Below the pieces are notes generated by a model. That model was not told where the DNA came from and searched no databases. It worked only from the letters and a program-made list of their open reading frames with translations. Of a stretch of 64,000 nt of DNA, positions 25,318 to 36,800 are shown one piece after another; the stretch's first letter is position 1, and each line of letters opens with the position of its first letter. Position numbers and translations under genes: made by a program. The DNA comes from Serilophus lunatus (lineage: Eukaryota; Chordata; Aves; Passeriformes; Eurylaimidae): contig VXBA01004393.1 in the NCBI GenBank assembly GCA_013399895.1, positions 2,684,736 through 2,748,735 on the forward strand, read 5' to 3'.

Positions 25318-27670
25318 TGTTTAGAGAGTCAGAGGATGTATGCTCAGGCAGATAAGTATGTATTTGGAAGCTACCCAAAGTACCTCCTACTGCCTCTTGC
25401 TTTCATTTTCACTCTGGTTCTGAGTTTGAAGAACAAAATATGCACCATAAAGCTGAAGGAAAAACATTCTGTGGCAAAACTTGCAGGAGAGGACAGACTT
25501 TTTGCTAAGAAACTGGATATCCAAGAGAGGCCTTCAAGCCATTAAATCATCCTATCCATGGGTCTGTCTGAGTGCTTGATGAACAGAGGAGGGACCTTGA
25601 GTGTAGCCTGGGGATCTGAAGTAATTCTTCTTCCTACCAAATTATCTCAAACCTGCTGAAACCTTTCCATGTTGGATCTAGAGCAAAGGCTTGAACTGAT
25701 AGCAGTTCTGCATATATTTGCATTACTTTTTGTTGTGGAAGTTGGCTAACAGTCTCAAGGACTTTCATCATCGTGGCTTTTTACCTTAACTTTTTATTGC
25801 TTAATCTGTATGGGGTCTGTTTCAGAGGGCTACTGCCTGCAGATACACATTTACTTGTATCCACAGTACCCCAGACACACCCTGTTGGATATGGAGAAGT
25901 CAAAGTTGCTCAGAAACCTTTCCTCATTCCTTCACCTTTCAGTACCCTCTGAACAGGTGAAAATTAGTTCATTTGCACCAGTTACACTAAGGAAGATGGC
26001 AACTCATTAGCTAGCAGAAGATGAACAACAAAGGAGCAAAGAAAGAAAGAAAAAAATATTCTAGAAAAATACAGGGTGCCTATTGTGATAGCTGGTCCTG
26101 ATCTACCCCAAAAAGTAACTGAAGCCAGTAAAGAAACCTGATTCCATGTGATCTTCACTAAAACACCATCATATGGCTCCACCATGGTGCTTTTCACTTC
26201 ATGAGTGTGGCCTCAGCTTAGGAATTTCCTAATTATGATGCTGCATTGTCATGAGAATAAGAAAGGTTCATTCTACAGAGCTGCTCATGTGTAAGATCTG
26301 GCTCAGCCAAATGAAAAGTTTTTAATTTCAAAAGAATTTAAAAATATTTCAAGTCATGTTGTTGAATTTTTAAGTTCAGAGGTTAAAAATATCCAGCAGA
26401 TAGTAGTATCTGTATGACAAAAAAACATAACTTATTTTATAATTTAATTTCACCAAAAGTGAAATTAAAGTCCTCTTGGTGGGAGAAAGAAACAGAAAAA
26501 TTGGCATTACACAAGAAATATAGTTTACCAGTCAGGAAATCAGAAAAAGGCAGGAATAAAGAAGACAACAATACCAAAACTAAGAAAAAAAGCATTGCAT
26601 TGTATTCCAGTTCTTAATACAAAGTCATGCTTCAGTGCACAGCAAGCCAGGAGCATTGAAAGAATATTAGAGTCAAAAGTACAGGACCATACCCCTCTAT
26701 CCATCCCCAAGAATAAAAGAAAAAATGAAACATCTTCTTTGAGACTGGAGGAGATGAGGCTTTAACTCTGGCAGAGCATATACAGACACATCTGAGGGAC
26801 TGGCATCGTGGTAAAATGGGAAACATTAGACAAATTTCTAAAATAGTTTTTTGGAATGGAGGACATGTTCTAGGTTAGAAATCATACTCCTAAATACTGG
26901 AAACGTAGTAAGCTATTCATTGGGAGAAACTGAGCTGCAGCTCATAGCACAGAGATTTGATCAGCAGCCCCTTGAAACAGATGAAAAAAGCCCTACTGTG
27001 GGCAATAGTGTTCTGACCAGACTCCACTCACTACAAGGCTGTAAGTGTCCCTCTATTTAGTTCAGCATGTATGGAGAGAGAGAGCTTAAGATAGGACTCT
27101 GCAATAAACAATTTAAGACTTGCAAAAATGGCATTCTGAAGAACTGTAAACACGGACAATTCACCACAAAGCTTTGTAACAGCTGCTCTGCCCAGGGATG
27201 ACAAATGCTACCTCCTCCACTGAGAGATGGAGAGAGAGAAATCAAATATGTCAACTGTTTTTACTGTGCAATGGTGCCTTCCAATCTTTGAAGAATATCA
27301 GATATTAAGGGAAACATGTGGCGAGAATGTGAACAAGTATTCAGAAATGGAATTATACAGAGAAAGTGTTGAATGTATTTTAAAATATCCTGAGAGGTAT
27401 ACTACTCTCATGCAGCATGGAAAGGAGACAGAAAAATTAAAGCCAATAGAAAACTTGTTCTGTGTTCCTTCGACATTGTAAAATAAAATACAACATGTAG
27501 AAAAAGGAATGTCAGAGTATGGTATCTGATTGCTGTCAGACCTTGCCCCCAAATGTTAAGTTTGTGTGTGCTTTAAAAACAACAGATACAAGAGATGCAT
27601 TTAGAAATGGAGAAAAATGGAGGGAAATAAAAGAAAAAAATAATTAAGCACATTTTCAAAAGTGGTACAG
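25318..27670. other. Noncoding block, no gene seen
   Basis: Open frames stay under 90 codons. A short GAAAGAAAGAAA run lies near 26040. Nothing was recognised as a gene, RNA or transposon. Confidence 0.7.
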
Positions 27671-27755
27671 GAGCCTGCTGGATAAAACTCTTGGGTAATT
27701 GTCATTTAGTACCTCTCAAGGTATTGCCATCTTTGTTTTCCTCTATGTTAAACAA
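27671..27755 (+). mobile_element. Possible MIR core remnant
   Basis: CTTGGGTAATT (27690-27700), TTTAGTACCTCTC (about 27705-27717) and GTTTTCCTC (27735-27743) followed by TGTTAAAC follow the order of the MIR core (...CCTTGGGCAAG..TTAACCTCTC...GTTTCCTCATCTGTAAAA...). Matches are broken by substitutions and an insertion. It is a plausible but weak assignment from memory. Confidence 0.35.
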
Positions 27756-27955
27756 TCTCCTGTTTTTTCAGTCCATTCTCTATAGTTGTAAGGGGACACT
27801 GCAGAGCTGGACTGTAGCTGTACCTCATGTTTAGCCTCTAAGGACATGAATATTTCCTTCCTATTTCTCTCAGTTCCCCCAGATATGAGAGGCAGTCACA
27901 TACAGCATGAAAATACCCACTTACAAACCCCTGTGTGCAATACCACCAAAGTGGT

Positions 27956-28062
27956 ATTTTAATGCAAAAATATTATTTATATTATATATTCATGTAAATA
28001 TATTTATACATAAAATATATTTATATATTAGACAAAAAAATTATTTTAATACATAAATCTCT
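27956..28062. repeat. A/T-rich low-complexity patch
   Basis: This stretch is almost wholly A and T, dominated by TATTTATA/ATATATTTAT words with imperfect internal palindromes. It may melt easily. A milder relative lies at about 29140-29225. No element boundaries are visible. Confidence 0.75.
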
Positions 28063-28542
28063 GTTGAGGACTTTCCTACATCTAGATGTTATTTGAATAA
28101 GCATTTGATGTCCAAATAAAGCTTTCTCAATTACACATTCACAGGGATGATTCAGTTTTACATTTGCTTTGTTTAACGGGAGATAATCATTCACGTGAGT
28201 CAGGATCTGTGCCTGATGTGCAGGACCCTTTCCTCCTGAGGTATCTGTTGAGCTCATCCCTGGTGAAATGATGTCAGTGGAGATACACCAGGGGCAGCCT
28301 TGACGTGCTGCTCTGTTGCTCTGTCTAGAGAGGCTGTGCATTGCCAGGCATCTATTCATGACATGTTGTTATAATTCCAGAACTCAGGGAATTCAATACA
28401 GTATTTTCAGACTCAGTCTGGCAAGCCACAGAAGAAAGAACACATTGTGTTTTCTAAAGTTTTCATGAAGCTATGGCAGCATTTGCCATCCACTTAGTGC
28501 AGTGTAGTTGCTGAGGCAAGGTGAAAGCATTTCTTTCTGTCT
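28063..28542. other. Noncoding block, no gene seen
   Basis: A 112-codon minus-strand open frame ends here (28021-28359) but has no recognisable features. The rest is unremarkable. Confidence 0.65.
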
Positions 28543-28629
28543 GATTTTTTGGAACAAATGAAGGAACTGCTGTTTGGCTTTTGGAACAAATGAACGATTT
28601 TTTAACAAATGAAAGAACTGCTGTTTGGC
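28543..28629 (+). repeat. Local tandem duplication, period about 51-53 bp
   Basis: The segment 28553-28578 recurs at 28604-28629 with one difference in 26 bases. Both copies are preceded by a GATTTTTT run (28543 and 28596), and the first also has an extra GG. A third partial copy of GGAACAAATGAA lies at 28583-28594. The near identity suggests a recent tandem duplication, or a variable minisatellite seed. Confidence 0.85.
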
Positions 28630-28630
28630 A

Positions 28631-28675
28631 GTTGTTTTTGTTGTTTTGGTTTGTTTGTTGTTGTTGGGTTTTTTT
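28631..28675 (+). repeat. 45-nt pure G/T tract
   Basis: Every base from 28631 to 28675 is G or T, mostly TTG/TTTG units ending in GGGTTTTTTT. It directly follows the tandem duplication. Similar tracts recur at 51717-51753, 58355-58437 and 62582-62625, and on the opposite strand at 59791-59845. Confidence 0.85.
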
Positions 28676-31600
28676 ATTTGAAAATACAGAGAAGATAAAA
28701 CAAAAAATTGTAAGTGCATTTTCATACTTGAAATTAAAATAACGACGAGTGCTAGTAGGGGGCTGGTTTTCTGGCATGGATAATGGTCACTGACCATTAT
28801 CTTTCTGCCCCCAAACTAAATTGCATATCCACTGTAACTGAAGTTTCACTGCCTACTCAGTCAGACACATATTCATTACCTGTTGGGTTCAGAACATTTA
28901 ATATGCTGAAGCTTTCCAAAACTTCTTTCAGATTTCCCATTTTCAGAAGTAGGAATTAAAGCTTCACGTGAGAGAGAAGAAAATGTTCCTTCATGACTCA
29001 GCCACACCCCTGCAGATGAACAACTGAGGCAAACTCCAGCTTCTATTTGTGCCTGTACAGGGTGGAAAAAGACATAACCCTTGCTCATGTTTGATGGAGC
29101 TGCATAATGCATTTTGTGGAGTGCAAAGTAACAAGGCTTTCAGTCCATTTTACATTTCATGATAAACAATACAAATATATGATAAAAATTATAAAATATG
29201 GTAAATATATAAGAAATTATACAACATACAGGTCTTTACTGTGCCAAAAAAAATCTGAGGTGATGTAAATTATTTTCTTTCTTGTCAGACTACAGTAGAA
29301 ACCTTTCACTCACTGTCTGCTCTTCAGCACATAACAATTTACTTTTAGTTTGACATTAGGATAAAATACTTTTTTCTTCAGAATTTTTTTTCAAAATGAC
29401 ACAAGAGAACGTGAAAAAAGTTTTGTTACATATTTTGTAAAGGACAATTTCTTTTATAGGCTAAAATACACTTGCCTCCTGTGGCAGTGTTGGTAAATCC
29501 TGGAGTATAGATCTCTGAAATTATTCATTATCTTTCTTATGGGTTTTGATCTCAGCTGAAATCCGACCAGGGAAACAGCAAATAATTAAAATCTCCCAAC
29601 TTTTGAGATTTGTTGCTATTGTTAATATTTTACTTTAAGTGAAAAATGTCATCAGTGCTTGTGAGCCAATGATCAAGAGCAACTTACTCCAAAATGATTA
29701 ATTTATATAAAACCTTTCTTAATGCTTACTTAAGTCACTGAATCACGTCTATTTCTCTCTTAAATTGCGACTACTCCAGAAAGGCAGCTCTTCCTACACT
29801 AACAGCTAATACACAAAGTAAATAAAAGCAACAGCAGCATTACACACATTATGTCCTCCCCTCAGACATTCATTTCTACTGTGAATCTTCCAAGCATGGT
29901 TTGATCCAGGTCTCCATTTTACCAGACATGTTTTGTACCATAAATAAGTGCAGTCTCAGATGTTACCTTGCATCTCTTCACTGTATCTGTCAGCAAGTGC
30001 TCAGCTGCCCAGACACTGATTAGAGCAGAGGGAGATGAACAGACTGGTTTCTGTGTGCTCCACCAGTGACAAACATGGGAAGATGAACTGTGAAGATGAA
30101 CAAAATGCAGTTCTGCTTTACCCATGCCCACAGAAACATTTCTGAGAATAGTAATTGGTAAATAATCTGCTTTATTGGTGAGGAGAGAAGCCTGGGACTG
30201 GAAATTACTGGGAGCTTTCCCTTCCTGAGAGAAACCCGCACAGAACACCATAAACTTTGTACCCACTTAGTATCTTGTTCATTGCATGAAAATACTTCTG
30301 AAAGAACTCCTATAAGCAAAGACAGTTATTTTTGTTGTTCAGAATATTGTAAATATTAACAAACACACTATTTAAATTAATAGAGTACTTGGTTTTCTGC
30401 TGCTGTTTATTTTACTGTCTTTAAACAGGAAAATGACATTTCAAGGATCAGCACTTCATTATAAACTAATACCTTTCCTAGTAACTGAGGTTTCCTGCTA
30501 TTCCCAACCCAGCTCTCACACTGACTGAAAGGCTGAGTTAATTTCTCAGAGGAACAGCAGTGGGAGAGGGGGATAGGAGAAAGAGAAAGAAATCTGAGAT
30601 AAGGCTGAATAAACTCCAATTTTCTTCTAATTTGGTAAAAGCAGATTGAGTGACATGGTATGAATTTTAACCAGATCTTGGTAGAGACATCTTTGTCTCT
30701 ATGATCATCTATGATTAAGAAAATTATTTCAGCAAGCAACGAAGAGAAGTCTAAGTCTGTTTTCAAAATAATGCACAGGTGAGAAAGCTGCCAACTTGTG
30801 CTGGGAGATATTTGGAAAAGTGTTGTTTCATTGGAATATTTGTGATATTTTATGGAAAAGTAGGAAGAGGAGAAGATCCAGCACTCCAGCAGTCACACAC
30901 TGCAGCCTCACTTCTGTATTCCCAGTGCTGGGGAATTACGCTTAGTGAGACTTCTGCCCTCAACTTATAAGGTCAGACTTCAGCACTTACTAAGTGTGGA
31001 CTTTCTCACACAATTTTATCCAATAGGATCTTCTTCAGAAATTACCTGGAAAAAATTGGTGACTATCTTACAGCTTCTGGTGACAAAATGAAAGGTATTC
31101 AGAAAGCTTCACTTGTCTGGCAGAGACTTTCTGAGCAACTACATTAGCAATGTTTGAGTTCTTTGCTGAATTGGGGCCCTTGATAGAAGAGTGTTAGGAT
31201 TTCTATTTTTAATTTTCTAACTCTTGACCATTTTTTAAGACTAAAGCTTTCTTTCAGTAAGAGACTTAGAATTATTACAGTTAATCTGTGTTCCTGTTTC
31301 TGTCTAGAAATATTTGCACTTTTAGATTCCTATAACAGTATATACCACTTGCACATTTATATTAATATAAAAGTGACAGAATACATGATTATACTTTTTA
31401 AAATTTTTTTTCCTATTTATTTATTGATCTTTATAACTTATCTGAAGGAAAAGGGTAAAGGAGAAAGTACTATGTCCCATGAAAATGCACTACCAGTCAC
31501 TTTTATATTTAGCTGAAATAAAGTATCAGCAATGCAATACAAGTTAGACCATAAGAAGTATCCGATAAGATAAATCAATGAACATGACTCAAAAGTTTCT

Positions 31601-32038
31601 ATGCATAAAGCACCCTCTGCAAGATGCTTCTATTCTAATTCCTTTTAGGTTATCTTTATGTACAATATTATCAATTACTTCTTTACTTCAGATTTTTAAT
31701 TCCTTAGCACTGAAAACAGATCTTATACCTAGAATATCACTCTTCTTTCTGTTACTAAATGTAAAATGAAAATAAATGTGGGACCACCTTGATCTTTCAA
31801 TACTATCAGCTCAGTTTTCTGTGATCTCAGTTAAAAGCCTGTGCATTTGCAAACTAATCCGAACTGCTGCAGAAATGCTCTGCCAAACACAGCATCTGCA
31901 GACCGAGGTTTGCAGTTTTCTGTCAAGTTGCTGTGAGCTGCAGCACAGTCCCTGCAGCTGCCATGCAGCCTGAAGCAAGTTATACCATGATTGTTATATT
32001 TATATAGCATAGAGATAGAGAAGATGAAAAAGCTTTTT
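28676..32038. other. Noncoding block, no gene seen
   Basis: Minus-strand open frames of 115-119 codons (29919-30266, 30407-30766) are within chance and unrecognised. The area is strongly A/T-rich around 29140-29460 and 31350-31430. A perfect 12-bp palindrome AAAAAGCTTTTT sits at 32027-32038, immediately before the large hairpin. Confidence 0.65.
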
Positions 32039-32089
32039 TCACTGACATAACTTAGAGTAGACCCAAGGCGACTCTAAGTTATGATGTGA
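32039..32089. repeat. Long perfect hairpin (13-bp stem plus extension)
   Basis: CATAACTTAGAGT (32046-32058) and ACTCTAAGTTATG (32071-32083) are exact reverse complements around a 12-base loop. Beyond a small internal loop, TCAC (32039-32042) pairs with GTGA (32086-32089), giving 17 paired bases in 51 nt. By my rough estimate a perfect 13-bp stem with a loop this short is expected about 0.02 times in 64 kb of this composition. No transposon termini or target-site duplication are evident. TGACGTA (32087-32093) is a CRE-like half site at its edge. Confidence 0.8.
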
Positions 32090-32159
32090 CGTACCTTGAG
32101 ATATTTCTTCTCCTTACACGATCAAACCTTTTCTAACCTTTACTTTCAGGAGCAAAAGA

Positions 32160-32445
32160 GACTGGCTTGGTAAACACCATTTGCTCCTGACCTGGCACCT
32201 GCCGTTATGTTTTACGGTACACAAAGATCACACAGAACAGGCACCTACACCCCATGTGCAAAATCATTCCTTACCTCTGGCCTCATACAGGATGCCACAT
32301 GTGCAGCAGAACAGCCATCCTATGCCTGTGGAGCAGCTGCAACACAGCTTCTGCTGTGGGACCCATGGGCAGGAACAGCTCTCCACTGTGCCTGATCAGT
32401 CCTTGGCAGCCTTGGGATGAAACATCCCTGGGCTGATGACAGGTT
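32160..32445. other. GC-richer islet with several overlapping open frames
   Basis: Base composition rises here and three plus-strand frames stay open together (within 32181-32436), as happens when stop codons are scarce. On the minus strand a donor-like GAG|GTAAGG (junction 32275/32274) follows 79 nt after an acceptor-like CCCACAG (ending at 32354), with one frame open across 32353-32275. I recognise no protein. It may be a decayed exon, a noncoding RNA exon or old repeat sequence. Confidence 0.3.
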
Positions 32446-32734
32446 GATGGCAGGACAGCTGATACACTACCACTAACTGAATATCTATTAGTTTCGTTAA
32501 AAGTTCTAGAAGATTCCTGTTACAATGCACACAATTCCTATCAGCCTGCCTTTGTAGCCTCTTGGCCCTACAATCTCCTTTGCACATAAGTTTTTAATTA
32601 AGGCACACACCACTCTCCTTTGCAGCATTCCTATTAACAGGTTGGAATCAGATCACACAAGTGAAACAGGTTGATAGCTAAACTTTTGTGATTTCAATAG
32701 ACTTTTTCCTGCAAGCTTCAGTCAACAATCAAGA

Positions 32735-33110
32735 TTTCCTTCTCAATTTTTGTTGCGTGCATTTTGTGGCAGTTTAATTCATTGTATACTAATTCCAGTT
32801 GTGCATTAATTGTACGTTTCTGCACAGTAATTAACTAATCACTATGTCACTCCCTCCCTATTATGAATTACCTCATTAATTCAAGACTGAAAGCTTGGTG
32901 CCTGCTGCCATTGCTATCAATTTTTTTTGTTCATTCTGCTGCTTCTTGACTTATAATCAAATATGAAACTCATGTATTTTTAAATACTCTCTCTTCTGTT
33001 TCTCCCACTGAAAAATTCATTGTGCTATCAAGCCTTTTAAAATAATGTTTATTCATTATGCATTTCTTTTGCTAGGCAATCAAGAGCTGTTACAATAAAG
33101 AGTGGGACTG
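32735..33110. promoter_or_regulatory. Candidate cis-regulatory stretch rich in homeodomain motifs
   Basis: TAAT-type homeodomain cores cluster here: TTTAATTC (32773-32780), CATTAATTG (32804-32812), TAATTA (32828-32833) and GAATTACCTCATTAATTC (32865-32882). A POU-like ATTATGCAT (33055-33063) and SOX-like ACAATA (33092-33097) follow. The texture resembles amniote conserved noncoding elements, but A/T-rich DNA makes such motifs by chance and I cannot test conservation. Confidence 0.2.
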
Positions 33111-34880
33111 TCTTTATGGCAGTGATTCTGCTGTGTCAACATCTCCATTTTAATCCTAAATTTACTAGAAATTAGAATTTAGATCTAAAATTTAGCTCCA
33201 AGGTTAAAGGCACCATCAGACATCTTTGCATGAGGGAAAATTTCTTTATTGTTACAATTAAATTATTGGACATTTTTAAGTTATGCTTGTGGGCTAAAAC
33301 TTGTGGACACACAACAATGGCAGCAGAGCTGTGCACATGCCTTGAAGGTCAGAGTCTGGACACTGGGAATGTAAGGTGGAAGATGCCCACAGCACAGATA
33401 CACAATTTTGATTAACAGGATACTTGAACTGTTTAAACAAGTCATGCATAGAACTGAGCAAATGCATTGCTATTGCAGTCTGGCAACTCCTAAGCACAGA
33501 ACTAAACAGCAATGCTTACATTCAAAATTTGCTGAATCAATGCCCTGCTACTCTAAGCTTTCTTTTAAATAACTTGTAATTCCCAACGACTATTCAGAGA
33601 ATACTTTATTGTCCTCTTTATGCTGAAACACAAAAAGGTGCTTGGATATATATTTCTTTTCACTGTCTTTAAAGACAATGAATTGAGATTTTAAAATGTG
33701 TGAGCACTTCTTATCAGGACTACATGGAAATTTGAATGGTTTGCCATATGGACATATATGTAGATACAAACTCCTAATCCAAACCCCTTGCAAAGCCAGC
33801 TGACATAACTGTAGTTACTTATTTTTATTTAAGAATTAAAGTATCTTTTTTCAAGCAGAAGGAAATACAACTAGAAGTCAAGAGGCTTGTTTCTCCACTG
33901 TTACGAGTTGCTGCAGTGCAAGGCAAGGGTGAATGTGCAGTTGTAACAGCTAAGGGACCAATGCACCTCTTTCTAAAGGAAAAGGCACTGCTCTTCAATA
34001 GGAGCTGTGAAAATCATCCTGGAGTTCAGAAAATGTATTAAGGAATTTATTCGTCCTTTAAGAAAGACAGATTTTGTGTCCAAAGTATTTTCCCTTAACA
34101 AAATAAATGGCTAAACTAAAATAACAACCAATGAGTAAAAAATCTAAAAGTATATCTGGAAATTTTTGAGTGGTTTGATTACTGCCTCTCACAGAAAGGA
34201 AAAGAGGCCCCTCTGCAGAGAGGCTGCTGCTAATGATTGGCTTGACTCCAGGGCTGCTAAATACACACAGCAACTTCTGTTCCACCATGCCACTGCACAT
34301 CAACATTTATTCAAATACATATTTGTACAATGGACCATAATGGTCTGTTTGCCTTGTAACAGTCTATTTGGCCACCCCTAAATGAGTGCACAGTGAAAGG
34401 ACATATTACTGCTATTGCTATTTCAGCATCTGTTTCTGTTCCAGCTACTACAATTTTTCTCATTTCTGCCTCAGATGCTGCTGCTCATGCTATTACAGCC
34501 ATCAGCCTCTTTTTCCATGTGCCTTCAAATGTGCCTTTTTATGAATGTCCAATTTTTTCTGCTGGTCACTTTGAGTATTTCCATTTTGGCCTCTCTTTTT
34601 TATTGTTTTTACCATTTATCTGAACTCATTAATTTCTGTTTCCCTTTGGTTTTTCCCACTTTGAATCTTTTACCTATATTAGGAGCAGGTATAATTTTGC
34701 TGAAATGACGAACTGGCCTGCAACATCATCACCTTTTAAAATTCAACTGACCCTACAGTTGTGGCTCAGAAAGGCAATTTTTTTCTTAAAAGTATTGTTT
34801 CCCACTGCACAGCTAAGTGCTCTTTAAGCAGGAAGCAGAGAAAGAGAAATGCAGATATCTCTATAGCTCTACATCCATTA
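33111..34880. other. Noncoding block, no gene seen
   Basis: Open frames stay under 100 codons; the longest, 34415-34708 plus, is hydrophobic only because the DNA is T-rich. No repeat family or RNA was recognised. Confidence 0.65.
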
Positions 34881-34906
34881 GAAAAAAGAAAAAAAAAAAA
34901 AAAAGA
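34881..34906. repeat. A-rich purine tract
   Basis: GAAAAAAG is followed by sixteen A residues (34889-34904) and GA. This is a simple homopolymer repeat without a visible retroposon body. Confidence 0.85.
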
Positions 34907-36559
34907 TGACAATGCCCTGGATTTTACAATGCCCCTGTGTGAGTTGCAATAAATTAATTGAGTCCATATAGGCTCCTCATTAGTCTACTGTGGTCAGTGT
35001 GGATTTTGGACACCCATGGTGGTGCTCATGCTGAAGGCAGTAACTGTCTTCTCCTGGTAGCGCCGAGAGGTTGCAAAGATAAATATCTGTCATCCTTTCC
35101 CTCTCTTTTTCACAGGGAGAATTAAATTGTTAACAAGGGTGACATGTAACTGATTGTGTGGGACAGCTGATTAACATTGTGCCAGAATAAATAAGGCCGT
35201 TTGCAGCTCTCCAAACTATCATAGCAGGTTCCCTTCAGATTTAGTTGACATGTCTCCATCACTTATAACTATTTCATTTGAGAGAGGTGAGGGAAAGGGA
35301 ATGTCTTTAACCATGACCACGGAGACTGCATGAAGGAGTATATAGAGCAGAAAAGATGGCATGCCATCAATTTGCAGCACATCTTGCTTCACCCTGGTTT
35401 CTTCACACAGAAAAGCCTTTATACTCCATTTTTAAAGAGAAATTGAGATGTTTCAGAAAAAAAGTCACTTTGAAACTGCGATAGTCACCTGCATCTCCAT
35501 ACCCCAGCCTAATCTGTGCCCTGCAGACAAAGAATCCAAACTGCCAGAGAGCTGTGAGAGAACAGACTTGAAAGCATTTCAATGACTTATGTCCCAGTTC
35601 CCCAGACATACAGACCCAAGGATAAGCTTTTCACCATTTCCCCAGAACACAGTCTACCCAAAATGAACGGTATTAAATTAGTTTAAAAGCAGTACATATA
35701 CTCACATGCTTAATTGCCAAGAATTACAGAAGCACAGTCTGTGCAAATTTTTTGGTATGTGTTGCTAAACTGTAAGTTTTGGAAAGTAAGGCGTTCTCTG
35801 TTCCTCTGTGTTCATCTGTATAACTGCTTATTTTTAAAACATTAGGTTTATAATTAGGCTGGTGTTAAGAAGTCTGGCTGCATAAGGTGCCAGGGTTTAC
35901 TATCCTTTAAGGCTCAGAAAAAACCTTTTTTGTTCTTTGAACTGCTTCAAAGAAAACTGATCACTTACCTACATACTGTAACTACAGATTAGTGAAGACT
36001 TACTTGATGACAAAGTAAAACTGGGAAAGATGTTACAGGATTTGCAGGGACTTTCACCTTTGTACGTTTGCCTCAAGGCAAGTTATTTAAGGCAATTTGT
36101 TGTGCTTATTGGAATAAGAGAATATCCTATTATATAACCTTTCAGCAAACCTGTGTTACCAGGATCAAGAAGTAAATTGTTGTTAAAAGTTTTACACGTG
36201 ATAAGAGTAGCTACATCAGATATTTCAGAACAAAGTCAAAGGCAAAACTTGATAGGGTATTAAAAAACTCAGGGTCTAAATTTAGTTTGGGAAAACAATT
36301 TATTATTGCTAGTGTTGGATTCAGGTCCTATTTCCCTTTAGCTGCAGGCTTTCCAAATAAAGATATTTTAGAAAAGCAAATGTAACTTTCCTTAATTCAA
36401 ACCTTTCTTAACATATATGTAAGACTCAGATGCACAGAATCCTCCTGGATCTGTATCTATCCTAAATAATCCGGTCTTTACATCAATCTTGCTAAACTGC
36501 TTGCCTGTTTCTCTGCAAGTAGCCTTTAAAATTAAATTCAACAAAGTAATTCTTTCTAT
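34907..36559. other. Noncoding block
   Basis: About 34940-35220 combines TTAATTGAG, AGATAAATA, GTTAACAAG and CAGCTG within a moderately complex sequence and could be conserved, but this is speculative. GGCAAGTTATTTAA near 36077-36090 recalls the MIR core word GGCAAGTTACTTAA; its flanks match poorly, so no element is called. No gene was seen. Confidence 0.5.
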
Positions 36560-36800
36560 TGACACTGTGTCTTTGCACTGAGGAGGTGAACAGACATTAT
36601 TTGTTTATTGAAAAAACACTGATGGCATTTTTCTCAGTATAACTGAGTTTAAAATTCCACACCTATATTTATGTCAGCTTCAAATATTTTCTGAAGCAAA
36701 CTTTACAACACATAGGCAGAAAAAATGGGCAGATAATGCAAATGAATTGAATCTCTGCTTGTTCTAGTGAATCATCACTTAGTGTCCAATTATAAAAGGT
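36560..36800. promoter_or_regulatory. Candidate regulatory stretch with octamer and forkhead motifs
   Basis: A perfect octamer ATGCAAAT (36736-36743), the POU-factor site, lies in a TAAT-rich setting. A forkhead-type TGTTTATT (36602-36609) is upstream and a further ATTATAAAA lies downstream. It is motif evidence only; an 8-mer of this kind is expected about once or twice in 64 kb per strand by chance. Confidence 0.15.

Noticed and set aside
27939..27958. 8-bp hairpin AATACCAC/GTGGTATT
   Set aside because: Many 8-bp stems with short loops are expected by chance in 64 kb.
36061..36110. GGCAAGTTATTTAA resembling the MIR core
   Set aside because: A single 14-bp word with poorly matching flanks; likely coincidence.
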